From GWF2-50-93 sp049297395 (GTDB lineage: Bacteria > Verrucomicrobiota > Lentisphaeria > Victivallales > GWF2-50-93): a stretch of 7,863 nucleotides of DNA. Position 1 is the first letter of the stretch. The number at the start of each line of letters is the position of its first letter. The translations under genes were made by a program, and so were the position numbers. The notes beneath the pieces were generated by a model that was given only the letters and a program-made list of their open reading frames with translations, had not been told where the DNA came from and did no database searches. The DNA lies in contig JBAQUG010000484.1 of assembly GCA_049297395.1 (NCBI GenBank), positions 1 through 7,863 of the forward strand, written 5' to 3'. This document shows, one piece after another, positions 1 through 6,116 of this stretch.

Positions 1-17
1 GTAAACAACAACTCTTA

Positions 18-102
18 TGGAACGCCAGCACCCTTGCTGGCATAATGTTCCCAGCGTAGGAAGAATAAAAAGAAAGATGCCGGCAAGGATGCCGGCGTTC
101 CA
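18..102. repeat. Pair of inverted REP-like hairpins (BIME-like)
   Basis: Two 25-bp units face each other at 18-42 and 78-102 and match as inverted copies with three mismatches. Each unit is itself a hairpin: a perfect 7-bp stem GCCAGCA/TGCTGGC at 24-41 (loop CCCT), and a perfect 7-bp stem GCCGGCA/TGCCGGC at 79-96 (loop AGGA). Each is bounded on its outer side by GGAAC or GTTCC. This is the layout of bacterial interspersed mosaic elements, in which two REP palindromes lie in opposite orientation around a short spacer. Such elements are usually moved by REP-associated tyrosine transposases encoded elsewhere. The pair could also act as a transcription barrier before the transferase gene. Only one pair is in the window, so its copy number in the genome is unknown. 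Confidence 0.7.
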
Positions 103-145
103 GCTTTGAAATTTCTTATCATTAAACTAGGAAACTTATCAAACA

Positions 146-751
146 ATGTATTCGCAGTTCTTCAAAAGAGTTTTTGATTTTACGGTTACTGGAGTTGCCC
201 TCCTGTTCCTGTTGCCTCTTTTCCTTTTTATAGCCATATTCATAAAGCTGGATTCCCCAGGCCCGGTCTTCTTCCGTCAGAAACGAGGAGGGAAGGGTGG
301 AAAGTATTTTGACATATACAAATTCCGTTCAATGACAGTAAAGGCGAAGACCGACGGCAAGGATTTTGAACCGGGGTCTGCGTCAAGGATCACCAGGACT
401 GGAAAGTTCCTGCGCAAATCAAAGCTAGACGAGTTGCCTCAGCTGATAAATGTCATAACCGGTGAAATGTCGCTGGTGGGACCGCGTCCTGAAGTCGAAC
501 AATACATAAAGCTTTACCAGGAGAAATGGGACAAGATCCTCAGTACGAGTCCTGGCATAACGGATCCGGCCTCGATCAAGTTCCGCAACGAGGAGGAGCT
601 TCTGGCGGCGGCGAAAAATCCTGAAGCCGAATACTGCAAGGTGATTTTACCGCGGAAACTTGAAATATATGAGGATTATGTTGACAACATTAACTTCATA
701 AACGATGTAAAAATCCTGCTTGGAACCATATTTGTAGTCTTGAAAGGATAA
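146..751 (+). CDS. PglC-type polyprenyl-phosphate sugar-1-phosphate transferase
   Basis: Predicted initiating transferase that moves a sugar 1-phosphate from a UDP-sugar to a membrane polyprenyl phosphate, the first membrane step of surface glycan or glycoprotein oligosaccharide synthesis. The 201-residue length is that of the minimal monotopic family (PglC), not the roughly 460-residue WcaJ/WbaP form. Visible features are a hydrophobic N-terminal segment around residues 12-33 with the helix-breaking P24, FRQKRGGKGG at 43-52, KFRSM at 59-63, the catalytic Asp-Glu pair D95-E96 in DELPQ, and SLVGPRPE at 109-116. The ATG at 146 gives exactly the family N-terminus. The ribosome site is weak (AGGA about 13 nt upstream). 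The aminotransferase and dehydratase that would make its substrate lie downstream but are separated from it by a 1.4-kb accessory segment. The last 13 codons are echoed at 2165-2208. The family call is firm; the exact sugar is unknown. Confidence 0.95.
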   Translation: MYSQFFKRVFDFTVTGVALLFLLPLFLFIAIFIKLDSPGPVFFRQKRGGKGGKYFDIYKFRSMTVKAKTDGKDFEPGSASRITRTGKFLRKSKLDELPQLINVITGEMSLVGPRPEVEQYIKLYQEKWDKILSTSPGITDPASIKFRNEEELLAAAKNPEAEYCKVILPRKLEIYEDYVDNINFINDVKILLGTIFVVLKG

Positions 752-779
752 ACATCATGATTACCGGTCTGGCATAAAG
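708..779 (+). repeat. Direct repeat, left copy: transferase 3' end plus start of a lost gene
   Basis: This 72-bp stretch matches 2165-2236 at 60 positions without gaps. It covers the last 13 sense codons of the transferase (KILLGTIFVVLKG) with its TAA, a ribosome site (AAAGGA), and an ATG at 757 reading MITGLA then stop. The right copy reads KILVGAIFVVLKG, stop, ribosome site, then the start of a real 71-residue gene (MIPGLTKRR). The left copy therefore carries the first codons of a truncated homologue of that gene, which shows the ancestral order transferase followed by small gene. Confidence 0.85.
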
Positions 780-850
780 TGAATAATCCATGAAACCGTA
801 TTTTTTCTTAAAAATACAGAATAATACTAGTAACTTCTAAACATGTTTGA

Positions 851-1222
851 ATGTTTAACAGAAGCTATTTAATAACTTGTTGGCTCTGGAGGAGAGAAAC
901 TGTGTGGCTTACGCAAGCACAGTTGTGTGAACTGTTTCAAAAGTCAAAAGCCACAGTTAGTGAACACATAAAAAATATATTTGCCGAGGGTGAATTAAAC
1001 GAAAAAGTGGTTGTTCGGAAATTCCGAACAACCACTCAGCACGGCGCCATGGCAGGAACGCATTCGAGAAATACGGATTTCGGAACGTTTTTTCTACCAG
1101 ACAATTAAAGACATCTATGCGACAAGCATCGATTACGACTGGATGTTATTCTACAGCTAAACGGCAGAGAACTGCTGACCCATGCCGGGAAAACAAGCCA
1201 CGAAAAAGCATTAGAAATGGCT
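851..1222 (+). pseudogene. Degraded RhuM-family gene (frameshifts and internal deletion)
   Basis: Three fragments of a RhuM-family protein are readable in two frames. In the frame of 851, residues resemble the family N-terminus: ETVWLTQAQLCELFQKSKAT, then SEHIKNIFAEGELNEK and VVVRKFRTTTQHG (to about 1046). The large middle part of the family is absent. The reading then moves to another frame at about 1047 for WQERIREI and FFYQTIKDIYATSIDYD, the conserved distal block, ending in a stop at 1157-1159. It returns to the first frame near 1142 for LQLNGRELLTHAGKTSHEKA. A further shift just before ETVWLTQ has removed the true N-terminus. RhuM proteins are often encoded inside type I restriction-modification loci, and their role is poorly understood. 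With at least three lesions this copy is dead. Confidence 0.8.
1006..1036. repeat. 31-bp perfect palindrome inside the RhuM relic
   Basis: Two 15-nt arms (1006-1020 and 1022-1036) are exact reverse complements around the single base 1021. The left arm begins AGTGGTTGTTC and the right arm ends GAACAACCACT. It lies in the codons for VVVRKFRTTT, a conserved stretch of the RhuM family, so coding may partly explain the symmetry. The internal deletion of the RhuM relic begins about 10 bp downstream. Confidence 0.85.
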
Positions 1223-1319
1223 TTTATTGAGCTGTTATGGCAAGAAGGTTTTACTCGCCAATTAAGCCTTACCATTGCACGCCCGGTAGATGAAGTATTA
1301 ATAGAAGACGATTTACTCA

Positions 1320-1391
1320 GCCGTAAAAGAACTGGTTGAAGGGCAGTCGAAATTCCCCGACTGGAACAAGGGAGATGATATAAAACCTGCA
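1320..1391 (+). pseudogene. Probable remnant of a type I restriction HsdR C-terminus
   Basis: One frame reads AVKELVEGQSKF, then PDWNKGDDIKPA. This resembles the C-terminal segment of some HsdR subunits, where a DWN-K-(R/E)-DDIKA-like stretch precedes the end of the protein. The resemblance fades after about 24 codons, although the frame stays open to a TAA at 1530. Nothing else of an HsdR gene is present, so this would be a fossil left after deletion. Its position next to a RhuM relic supports the call, because RhuM genes commonly lie between hsdS and hsdR. The match is from memory of the family and is short, so it is moderate evidence only. I could not assign 1223-1319 or 1392-1514. Confidence 0.45.
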
Positions 1392-1514
1392 AAAATCCTC
1401 TCCCGGAAGAGCCCTTATTTCCATCTACCGAGTTGTGCTGTCCTGATACTGGAACGTGACTTTATCGCGCCAAAAGCGAATGCAAGCTCGGACAATGATG
1501 AACAAAAAAATGCC

Positions 1515-1543
1515 TTGAAAAACCTAAGCTAATGGGATATACT
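1515..1543 (+). promoter_or_regulatory. Sigma-70 promoter for the DUF4160-DUF2442 pair
   Basis: TTGAAA at 1515-1520 and TATACT at 1538-1543 are separated by exactly 17 bp, each matching the consensus at five of six bases. Transcription would start near 1550, about 20 nt before the ATG at 1573, leaving room for the AGGACAAGG ribosome site at 1561-1569. No clear terminator follows before the glycan genes, so transcripts from here might continue into them. Confidence 0.65.
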
Positions 1544-1572
1544 AGGCCTGGATTTTTCACAGGACAAGGCCT

Positions 1573-1815
1573 ATGCCGACAATCTTAAGAATTGGACCGT
1601 ATCGATTTTTCTTTTTCAGCGAGGAAAGCGGAGAACCTGTACATGTCCATGTGATTCGGGAGCAGACCGAGGCGAAATTCTGGATCAAGCATGAAGTCAG
1701 CGTTGCCAGCAACGATGGCTTTGCACGACACGAATTGCGGAAAATCATGAGACTTGTCGAAGAGAACAAGGAGTTGATCGAGAATGAATGGAACAAGCGT
1801 AAAGAAAAATGCTGA
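1573..1815 (+). CDS. DUF4160 family protein (putative toxin-antitoxin component)
   Basis: An 80-residue cytoplasmic protein of the DUF4160 family. The characteristic N-terminal half is present: a short beta-rich stretch RFFFFSEESGEPVHVHV (residues 11-27) with the family's P-H-V-H motif. A charged helix follows, HELRKIMRLVEENKELIENE (residues 53-72). DUF4160 genes are recurrently found directly before DUF2442 genes, as here, and such pairs are regarded as candidate toxin-antitoxin modules without a firmly established biochemical activity. The start is set by ATG at 1573 with AGGACAAGG just upstream, and a near-consensus promoter lies at 1515-1543. The end overlaps the next gene by 32 nt, so the two are probably co-translated. 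No lesion is visible, in contrast to the decayed genes just upstream. Confidence 0.85.
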   Translation: MPTILRIGPYRFFFFSEESGEPVHVHVIREQTEAKFWIKHEVSVASNDGFARHELRKIMRLVEENKELIENEWNKRKEKC

Positions 1816-2167
1816 AGTCAAGATGGTGACATCTGCGGGGCTTTGTCTCGTTGTGGAGGATAAGGAATATTTTGCCGCATTTGCCGACTTCCCATATCTT
1901 GCCGCATTACCGTCAACCCAGATCTTTAATGTCGAGTATTGCGGACACGGACATATCCGGTGGGATGATGCCGATATTGATTTGCACACCAAAATCCTCT
2001 CTCATCCAAAAGCCTATCCGCTTCGCATGCAGTCGGTGACATTCGCCGCCGCGCAAATGAGCCGTCGGGGCGGTTCGGTCAGGAGTTCACGCAAAGCCGT
2101 CAGTAATCACACCAAGGGTCTCAAAGGTGGCCGCTCTCCCAAGAGGAGAGAATTGGTTTTGGCATAA
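1784..2167 (+). CDS. DUF2442 family protein, partner of the DUF4160 gene
   Basis: A 127-residue protein whose first 80 or so residues are a DUF2442 domain: LCLVVEDKEYFAAFADFPYL (residues 21-40), then STQIFNVEYCGHGHIRWDDADIDL with the conserved I-x-W-x-x-x-D-x-D-L pattern near residues 58-68. The remainder is a basic Ser/Arg/Lys/Gly-rich tail, as seen in many family members. ATG 1784 is preferred because AAGGAG lies at 1768-1773 with a 10-nt spacer; an in-frame ATG at 1823 is the alternative. The start lies inside the DUF4160 gene. The stop codon TAA (2165-2167) coincides with the first bases of the 72-bp direct repeat that restores the transferase end, so the last residues of the tail may have been trimmed or created at a recombination junction. 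Function is unproven; the antitoxin or toxin role is unassigned. Confidence 0.82.
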   Translation: MNGTSVKKNAEVKMVTSAGLCLVVEDKEYFAAFADFPYLAALPSTQIFNVEYCGHGHIRWDDADIDLHTKILSHPKAYPLRMQSVTFAAAQMSRRGGSVRSSRKAVSNHTKGLKGGRSPKRRELVLA

Positions 2168-2236
2168 AAATCCTAGTCGGAGCTATATTTGTGGTTTTGA
2201 AAGGATAAGCATCATGATTCCCGGCCTGACAAAAAG
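2165..2236 (+). repeat. Direct repeat, right copy: relic transferase 3' end and start of orf71
   Basis: Matches 708-779 at 60 of 72 positions with no gaps. The frame reads KILVGAIFVVLKG-stop against KILLGTIFVVLKG-stop of the intact transferase. Among the 14 aligned codons (stop included), three differ silently and two change to similar residues (L/V and T/A). This pattern suggests the copy diverged while still part of a working gene, before it was cut down to its last codons. The homology starts abruptly at the stop codon of the DUF2442 gene, which marks a junction to base resolution. Confidence 0.85.
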
Positions 2237-2429
2237 AAGGATGTTGAAAGAGACGAAGGCACTTAACCATGCTGAACGCCTGAAGCGTTTTTCCTTGCTG
2301 ATGGAAAACTCCTTCAGCATGATGTCGAAGGAAGGATACAATAATTTTCTTAAGCGAAACCACCATAAAAGAAGAATGATGTTCAAAGATGGCAAATGGC
2401 ATTCCCTCAAAGATACTAGAAACGCTTAA
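2214..2429 (+). CDS. Small basic protein coupled to the nucleotidyltransferase
   Basis: A 71-residue, strongly basic protein that I do not recognise by name. It is predicted helical, with AERLKRFSLLMENSFSMMSK (residues 20-39) followed by an Arg/Lys/His cluster, RNHHKRRMMFKDGKW (about 48-62). ATG 2214 is chosen because AAGGA lies at 2201-2205 with an 8-nt spacer inside the relic transferase end, and because the same start context, MI-x-GL, survives in the left repeat copy at 757. Upstream in-frame ATG 2127 would read through the DUF2442 tail and the repeat and is rejected. The last 41 nt overlap the nucleotidyltransferase start, implying coupled translation. By analogy with small genes paired with nucleotidyltransferases it could be an antitoxin-like partner, but that is inference. 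Confidence 0.7.
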   Translation: MIPGLTKRRMLKETKALNHAERLKRFSLLMENSFSMMSKEGYNNFLKRNHHKRRMMFKDGKWHSLKDTRNA

Positions 2430-2871
2430 GAACCATAGAGTTCCTTTTGTGGTTATTGGCGGATTCGCCGTGAACTTCCATGGCTATATAAGAGCCACAG
2501 AGGACTGTGATATCATTTTCTCAAGGAATTCCAGGAGTGAGGCAAACCTGTTCAAGGCATTGAAAAAGATTGGCGCATGCAGGATCGGGAATAGAATTGA
2601 TCCAAAAACAAAACTTGAAGAACTTATACCAGTAGACGAGTCGTTCATAAGAACCGCCAATCTTATGATGCTCCATACAAAGCATGGGTATCTTGATATT
2701 TTTGATTATGTTCCTGGATTTCCTGGTAAGAATCCTGATATTTTGTTCAAGGATTCAAAAAAACTAAAAGGTATAAATTTTGTAAGTCTCAAATGGTTGA
2801 AAATGCTCAAGAAGGCTTCAGGCCGGCCAAGGGACATTGAAGATATAAAAATCCTGGATGGATTAAGATGA
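2389..2871 (+). CDS. Nucleotidyltransferase-fold protein (DUF6036 / AbiEii-like)
   Basis: A 160-residue protein with the polymerase-beta-type nucleotidyltransferase signature. It shows VVIGGFAVNFHGYIRAT (residues 21-37) containing the G24-G25 loop, the metal-binding pair D39/D41 in EDCDIIF, and a third acidic residue D103 in YLDIFD. It ends with the diagnostic segment KWLKMLKKASGRPRDIEDI (about 135-152). Families with this fold and ending include DUF6036 proteins and AbiEii-like toxins, which transfer nucleotides to RNA or protein; the substrate here cannot be read from sequence. All expected catalytic residues are present, so it looks active. It starts within the upstream small gene and its TGA overlaps the aminotransferase ATG by 4 nt. 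It is thus translated in line with the glycan genes, an unusual place for a stand-alone toxin. A role in glycan decoration is a less likely alternative. Confidence 0.85.
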   Translation: MANGIPSKILETLKNHRVPFVVIGGFAVNFHGYIRATEDCDIIFSRNSRSEANLFKALKKIGACRIGNRIDPKTKLEELIPVDESFIRTANLMMLHTKHGYLDIFDYVPGFPGKNPDILFKDSKKLKGINFVSLKWLKMLKKASGRPRDIEDIKILDGLR

Positions 2872-4091
2872 AAAAAGATCAGAAATTCATAAACTACCAC
2901 CGTCCTGCAATCGCTGGCGAGGAAATAAGGGAAGTCATAGCCTGCCTGAAATCGGGATGGCTGACTACTGGCATGCGGACAAAGCAGTTCGAGGCCGACT
3001 TCGCGAAATACGCAGATGCGAAGTTCGCAGTCGCGCTCAACTCCTGCACAGCGGCGCTGCACCTTGCGCTCGAGGCCATAGGGCTGAAGGCGGGGGATCT
3101 GGTGATTGTTCCCACGATGACCTTCGCGGCCACGGCGGAAGTCGTCCGCTATTTCAATGCCATTCCTGTACTGGTTGATGTAAATGAGAAGGATTTCTGC
3201 ATAGATCTCGATTACGCCGAAGATATCATTAAAAAGATCAAATCCGGCAAAAAGGTTGACGGTGTACCGGCAAAGCACAACGGAATAAAGGCGATAATCC
3301 CTGTACATTACGGGGGACAGCCATATGACGTGAACAAATGCCGCAGGCTCTGCAAGAAACATGGTCTTTTCCTCATAGAGGACTGCGCCCATGTGTGTCC
3401 GGCCTATTACAAGGATGAGAAGGGGAAATGGCAGTACGCCGGCAAAGGCGCCGATATCGCATGCTATTCCTTCTATGCCAACAAGACAATCACCACCGGC
3501 GAAGGTGGGATGGCGACTACGGACAATGAAGGATGGGCGGACAGGATGAGGATCATGTCCCTTCACGGCATAAGCAAGGATGCGTGGAAGAGATTCACCA
3601 GGTCCGGCACCTGGTATTATGAGATTATAGCCCCCGGATATAAATACAATCTTACCGACATTGGAGCCTCGCTTGGAATCCACCAGTTGAAGAAGGCCGA
3701 CAGATTCATGTCAGAAAGGAAAAAGCTGGCGGAGATGTATGGTAAAGCCCTCAAGGGGATCCCTGGCATCATACTTCCCGAGGAAAATGCAGGAACCAAG
3801 CATTCGTGGCACCTTTACGTGATCAGGATAGACAGCACTGTCACCGGAGTCCACCGTAACGAGGCCTACAACATGATGAAGGAGGCAGGAATCGGATGCA
3901 GCGTGCATTACATCCCCCTCCACATACATCCTTACTACAGGGAGAAATACGGTTTTAAGAGCGGGGACTTCCCTGTCGCGGAGAATCTTTTCGACCAATG
4001 CCTTTCACTGCCGATATTCCCAGGGCTGAAGAAATCTGAATTCGACAGGATCTGCAGGACCTTGAAGAAAATACTGGGGGCTGGCAGATGA
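2868..4091 (+). CDS. DegT/DnrJ/EryC1-family sugar aminotransferase
   Basis: A 407-residue PLP-dependent aminotransferase predicted to aminate a UDP-4-keto-6-deoxy sugar at C4 (PglE/perosamine-synthase type). Visible landmarks are the substrate-side start SGWLTTG (29-35), NSCTAALHLALEA (58-70), PTMTFAAT (82-89), HYGGQPYD (147-154), the cofactor-binding IEDCAHV (170-176), and the catalytic lysine K206 in SFYANKTITTGEGG (201-214). GYKYNLTDIGASLGIHQL and HSWHLYVIRID complete the pattern. It begins in an ATGA overlap with the nucleotidyltransferase and ends in an ATGA overlap with the dehydratase, so the three are translationally coupled. Its likely substrate comes from the dehydratase encoded next. 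Length is normal for the family and no key residue is missing. Which sugar is made (bacillosamine precursor, perosamine-like or other) cannot be decided without the missing acyl- or glycosyltransferases. Confidence 0.95.
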   Translation: MKKDQKFINYHRPAIAGEEIREVIACLKSGWLTTGMRTKQFEADFAKYADAKFAVALNSCTAALHLALEAIGLKAGDLVIVPTMTFAATAEVVRYFNAIPVLVDVNEKDFCIDLDYAEDIIKKIKSGKKVDGVPAKHNGIKAIIPVHYGGQPYDVNKCRRLCKKHGLFLIEDCAHVCPAYYKDEKGKWQYAGKGADIACYSFYANKTITTGEGGMATTDNEGWADRMRIMSLHGISKDAWKRFTRSGTWYYEIIAPGYKYNLTDIGASLGIHQLKKADRFMSERKKLAEMYGKALKGIPGIILPEENAGTKHSWHLYVIRIDSTVTGVHRNEAYNMMKEAGIGCSVHYIPLHIHPYYREKYGFKSGDFPVAENLFDQCLSLPIFPGLKKSEFDRICRTLKKILGAGR

Positions 4092-5989
4092 CAAGATCAA
4101 AGGGGAAATTAAGCTTTATCGTCTGGTTCAACAGCAAGCTTGAAGAGGCTGTTGAGAAGCTGTTTCCAGCAAAGACATTTTTTGTCTTCATCACATCCGC
4201 ATTCACAATCGCCATATCGTTCCTTCTCGCGTTCTATCTTCGCTTTGAATTCCAGTTCCCCGTGAATGAAATCATCTCCCTCGAACGCGCGCTGCCGATC
4301 GTAATAGCACTGAAGCTGGTGGTATTCTATCTTTTCAAGATATACAGCGGCATGTGGAGATACGTAAGCATACACGACCTGATGCAGATATTGTTTGCGA
4401 ACATCGTCTCGACCGTGCTGCTTTTCATAATAATACTGAACTGGCGGCAGGAATACTTCATCGGTTTCTCCAGATCCGTCCTAATCCTTGATTTCCTCAT
4501 ATGCTTCTTCGCGATATCCGGAAAAAGGGTGCTCAGCAGGGTAATTCGAGAAGCCGCCGCCAAAGGGCGCAAGGATGAGACCATCAAGACGCTGATCCTT
4601 GGCTCATCCGGTTCCTGCAACAGCGTCATACAGGCTTTCTCATCCGGATGGGGCAACAGGCATATAATAGGGATCATCGACAAGGATTTGAATCCCGGAG
4701 TGTCGATCAGGGGCATACCCGTGCTTGGGGAGCCTGACAGGACCGGCTACTTCGCCAAAAAGCTTAAGATCTCTGAAATACTGCTGCTCCCGCCATATTC
4801 GACTCCTAGCACAATCAGGGAGATAATGAACCAGCTCGACGAGGAGGACACAAGCTGCACTCTGCGGATGGTTCCTGTGTATGCAGACATTGCAGCAGGC
4901 AAGATAAATGTCTCGCATCTTAAAAACGTCGAGATCGAGGATCTTCTCGGAAGAAAACCGGTGAATCTGGACAGGACCGATGTCGCCGAGTTCGTAAAAG
5001 GCAAGAAGATCATGATTACCGGAGCCGGAGGCAGCATAGGTTCGGAGCTCTGCCGCCAGATTGCCGCATACAATCCAGAACGCCTTGTGCTTTTCGAACT
5101 GTCCGAATTCAACCTCTACGACGTCAGCAGGAAACTGAGGAAAATGTATCCATCGCTTAAGATAATCAGCATAATCGGCGACGTGAGATCGTCCGACAAC
5201 GTATCGGCGGCAATCAGGAACAACGGCATCGAGGTGGTCTACCATGCCGCGGCGTACAAGCACGTTCCGCTCATGGAGGAGAATCCGCAGATGGCGCTCG
5301 GGACTAATATCATCGGCTCGTCCGTACTGTTCGAGGAATGCGAGAAGAACAACGTCAGGAGGATTGTCATGATATCGACCGACAAGGCGATCTGTCCGAC
5401 CAGCATAATGGGCGCGACAAAGAGGATAGCCGAACGTCTCTGCCTTGAACGTCCGAAGAAGTCAACCGAGTTCATAGTCGTCCGTTTCGGGAATGTCCTC
5501 GACAGCAGCGGCAGCGTAATACCCCTCTTCAAGCAGCAGATCAAGGAAGGCGGCCCAGTAACCGTCACTTCAAAGGATGTAGTGCGCTATTTCATGTCAA
5601 TTCCTGAAGCAGTGGATCTTGTGCTGCAGGCCGGGACGATTGGAAATGACCGCGACATCATGGTCCTTGAAATGGGCGAGCAGATCAAGATTTATGACAT
5701 GGCAAAGAAGCTCATCGAACTGTCCGGGCTGGTTCCCGGAAGAGACATTGAAATCAAGATAACCGGACTCCGTCCAGGAGAAAAGGAATACGAGGAGCTG
5801 CTGACCGACGAGGAGAAGGTCCAAAGGACCCCGTTCGACCGCATCTACGTGGCCAGGAAGCAGGAAATCCAGCAGGTTCCCGTCGATCTTGAAAAGATAC
5901 GCGAGCTCGCCAGAACCAACGACACCAAGGGCATCAAGGATCTTCTGAGGTCATACATCCCCGAAAACAAGTTCGATGAAGCCGCATGA
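4088..5989 (+). CDS. Membrane UDP-sugar 4,6-dehydratase (PglF/WbpM/CapD family)
   Basis: A 633-residue inner-membrane enzyme predicted to convert UDP-GlcNAc or a similar UDP-HexNAc to its 4-keto-6-deoxy form. The N-terminus has four likely membrane helices (about 31-50, 68-85, 101-117 and 129-145). Next comes a Rossmann-like domain opening LILGSSGSCNS (169-179), then the SDR catalytic domain with MITGAGGSIGSEL (309-321), HAAAYKHVPLMEENP (386-400) and STDKA (430-434). The active-site motif is M441-GAT-K445: the Tyr of classical SDRs is Met, as expected in the long dehydratases. RFGNVLDSSGSV, RYFMSIPEA and LRPGEKEYEELL follow in the usual order. It starts in an ATGA overlap with the aminotransferase. 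Its product would feed that enzyme and then the transferase at 146-751. Full length, no lesions. The 127 bp after it contain no convincing intrinsic terminator. Confidence 0.95.
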   Translation: MTRSKGKLSFIVWFNSKLEEAVEKLFPAKTFFVFITSAFTIAISFLLAFYLRFEFQFPVNEIISLERALPIVIALKLVVFYLFKIYSGMWRYVSIHDLMQILFANIVSTVLLFIIILNWRQEYFIGFSRSVLILDFLICFFAISGKRVLSRVIREAAAKGRKDETIKTLILGSSGSCNSVIQAFSSGWGNRHIIGIIDKDLNPGVSIRGIPVLGEPDRTGYFAKKLKISEILLLPPYSTPSTIREIMNQLDEEDTSCTLRMVPVYADIAAGKINVSHLKNVEIEDLLGRKPVNLDRTDVAEFVKGKKIMITGAGGSIGSELCRQIAAYNPERLVLFELSEFNLYDVSRKLRKMYPSLKIISIIGDVRSSDNVSAAIRNNGIEVVYHAAAYKHVPLMEENPQMALGTNIIGSSVLFEECEKNNVRRIVMISTDKAICPTSIMGATKRIAERLCLERPKKSTEFIVVRFGNVLDSSGSVIPLFKQQIKEGGPVTVTSKDVVRYFMSIPEAVDLVLQAGTIGNDRDIMVLEMGEQIKIYDMAKKLIELSGLVPGRDIEIKITGLRPGEKEYEELLTDEEKVQRTPFDRIYVARKQEIQQVPVDLEKIRELARTNDTKGIKDLLRSYIPENKFDEAA

Positions 5990-6116
5990 CAAGAAAGAAC
6001 ACAACCTTTTTTTTCTGTTCTCTTTATTTCTGCTTTTTCAATACCATTTATAGTAAGAGCAAATTCGTTTATTCCAGGTCCAATTCTTTATCATTGACTT
6101 CTACACCAATAATATT

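Noticed and set aside
798..817. Hairpin with a perfect 8-bp stem GTATTTTT/AAAAATAC after the transferase gene
   Set aside because: The stem is almost all A-T, there is no following T-run, and it is 47 bp beyond the stop, so I do not call it an intrinsic terminator.
1400..1532. Open frame after the HsdR scrap as a separate small gene
   Set aside because: It has no start with a ribosome site, its residues match nothing I recognise, and it lies in a decayed region, so it is treated as non-coding remnant.
1585..1992. Minus-strand open frame of 135 codons opposite the DUF4160-DUF2442 pair
   Set aside because: The plus-strand pair has family motifs, ribosome sites and a promoter. The antisense frame has none.
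2706..3683. Minus-strand open frame of 325 codons
   Set aside because: It is antisense to the nucleotidyltransferase and aminotransferase, both of which carry full catalytic motifs in the plus strand. The minus-strand translation has no recognisable domain and is low in plausible structure.
4640..5263. Minus-strand open frame of 207 codons
   Set aside because: It lies entirely inside the dehydratase SDR region and is a shadow of its codon pattern, with no motif of its own.
5990..6116. Possible terminator after the dehydratase (AGAACA ... T8 ... TGTTCT)
   Set aside because: The six-base stem has the T-run in its loop instead of after it, so it does not have the form of an intrinsic terminator. 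Nothing else supportable is seen in this gap.
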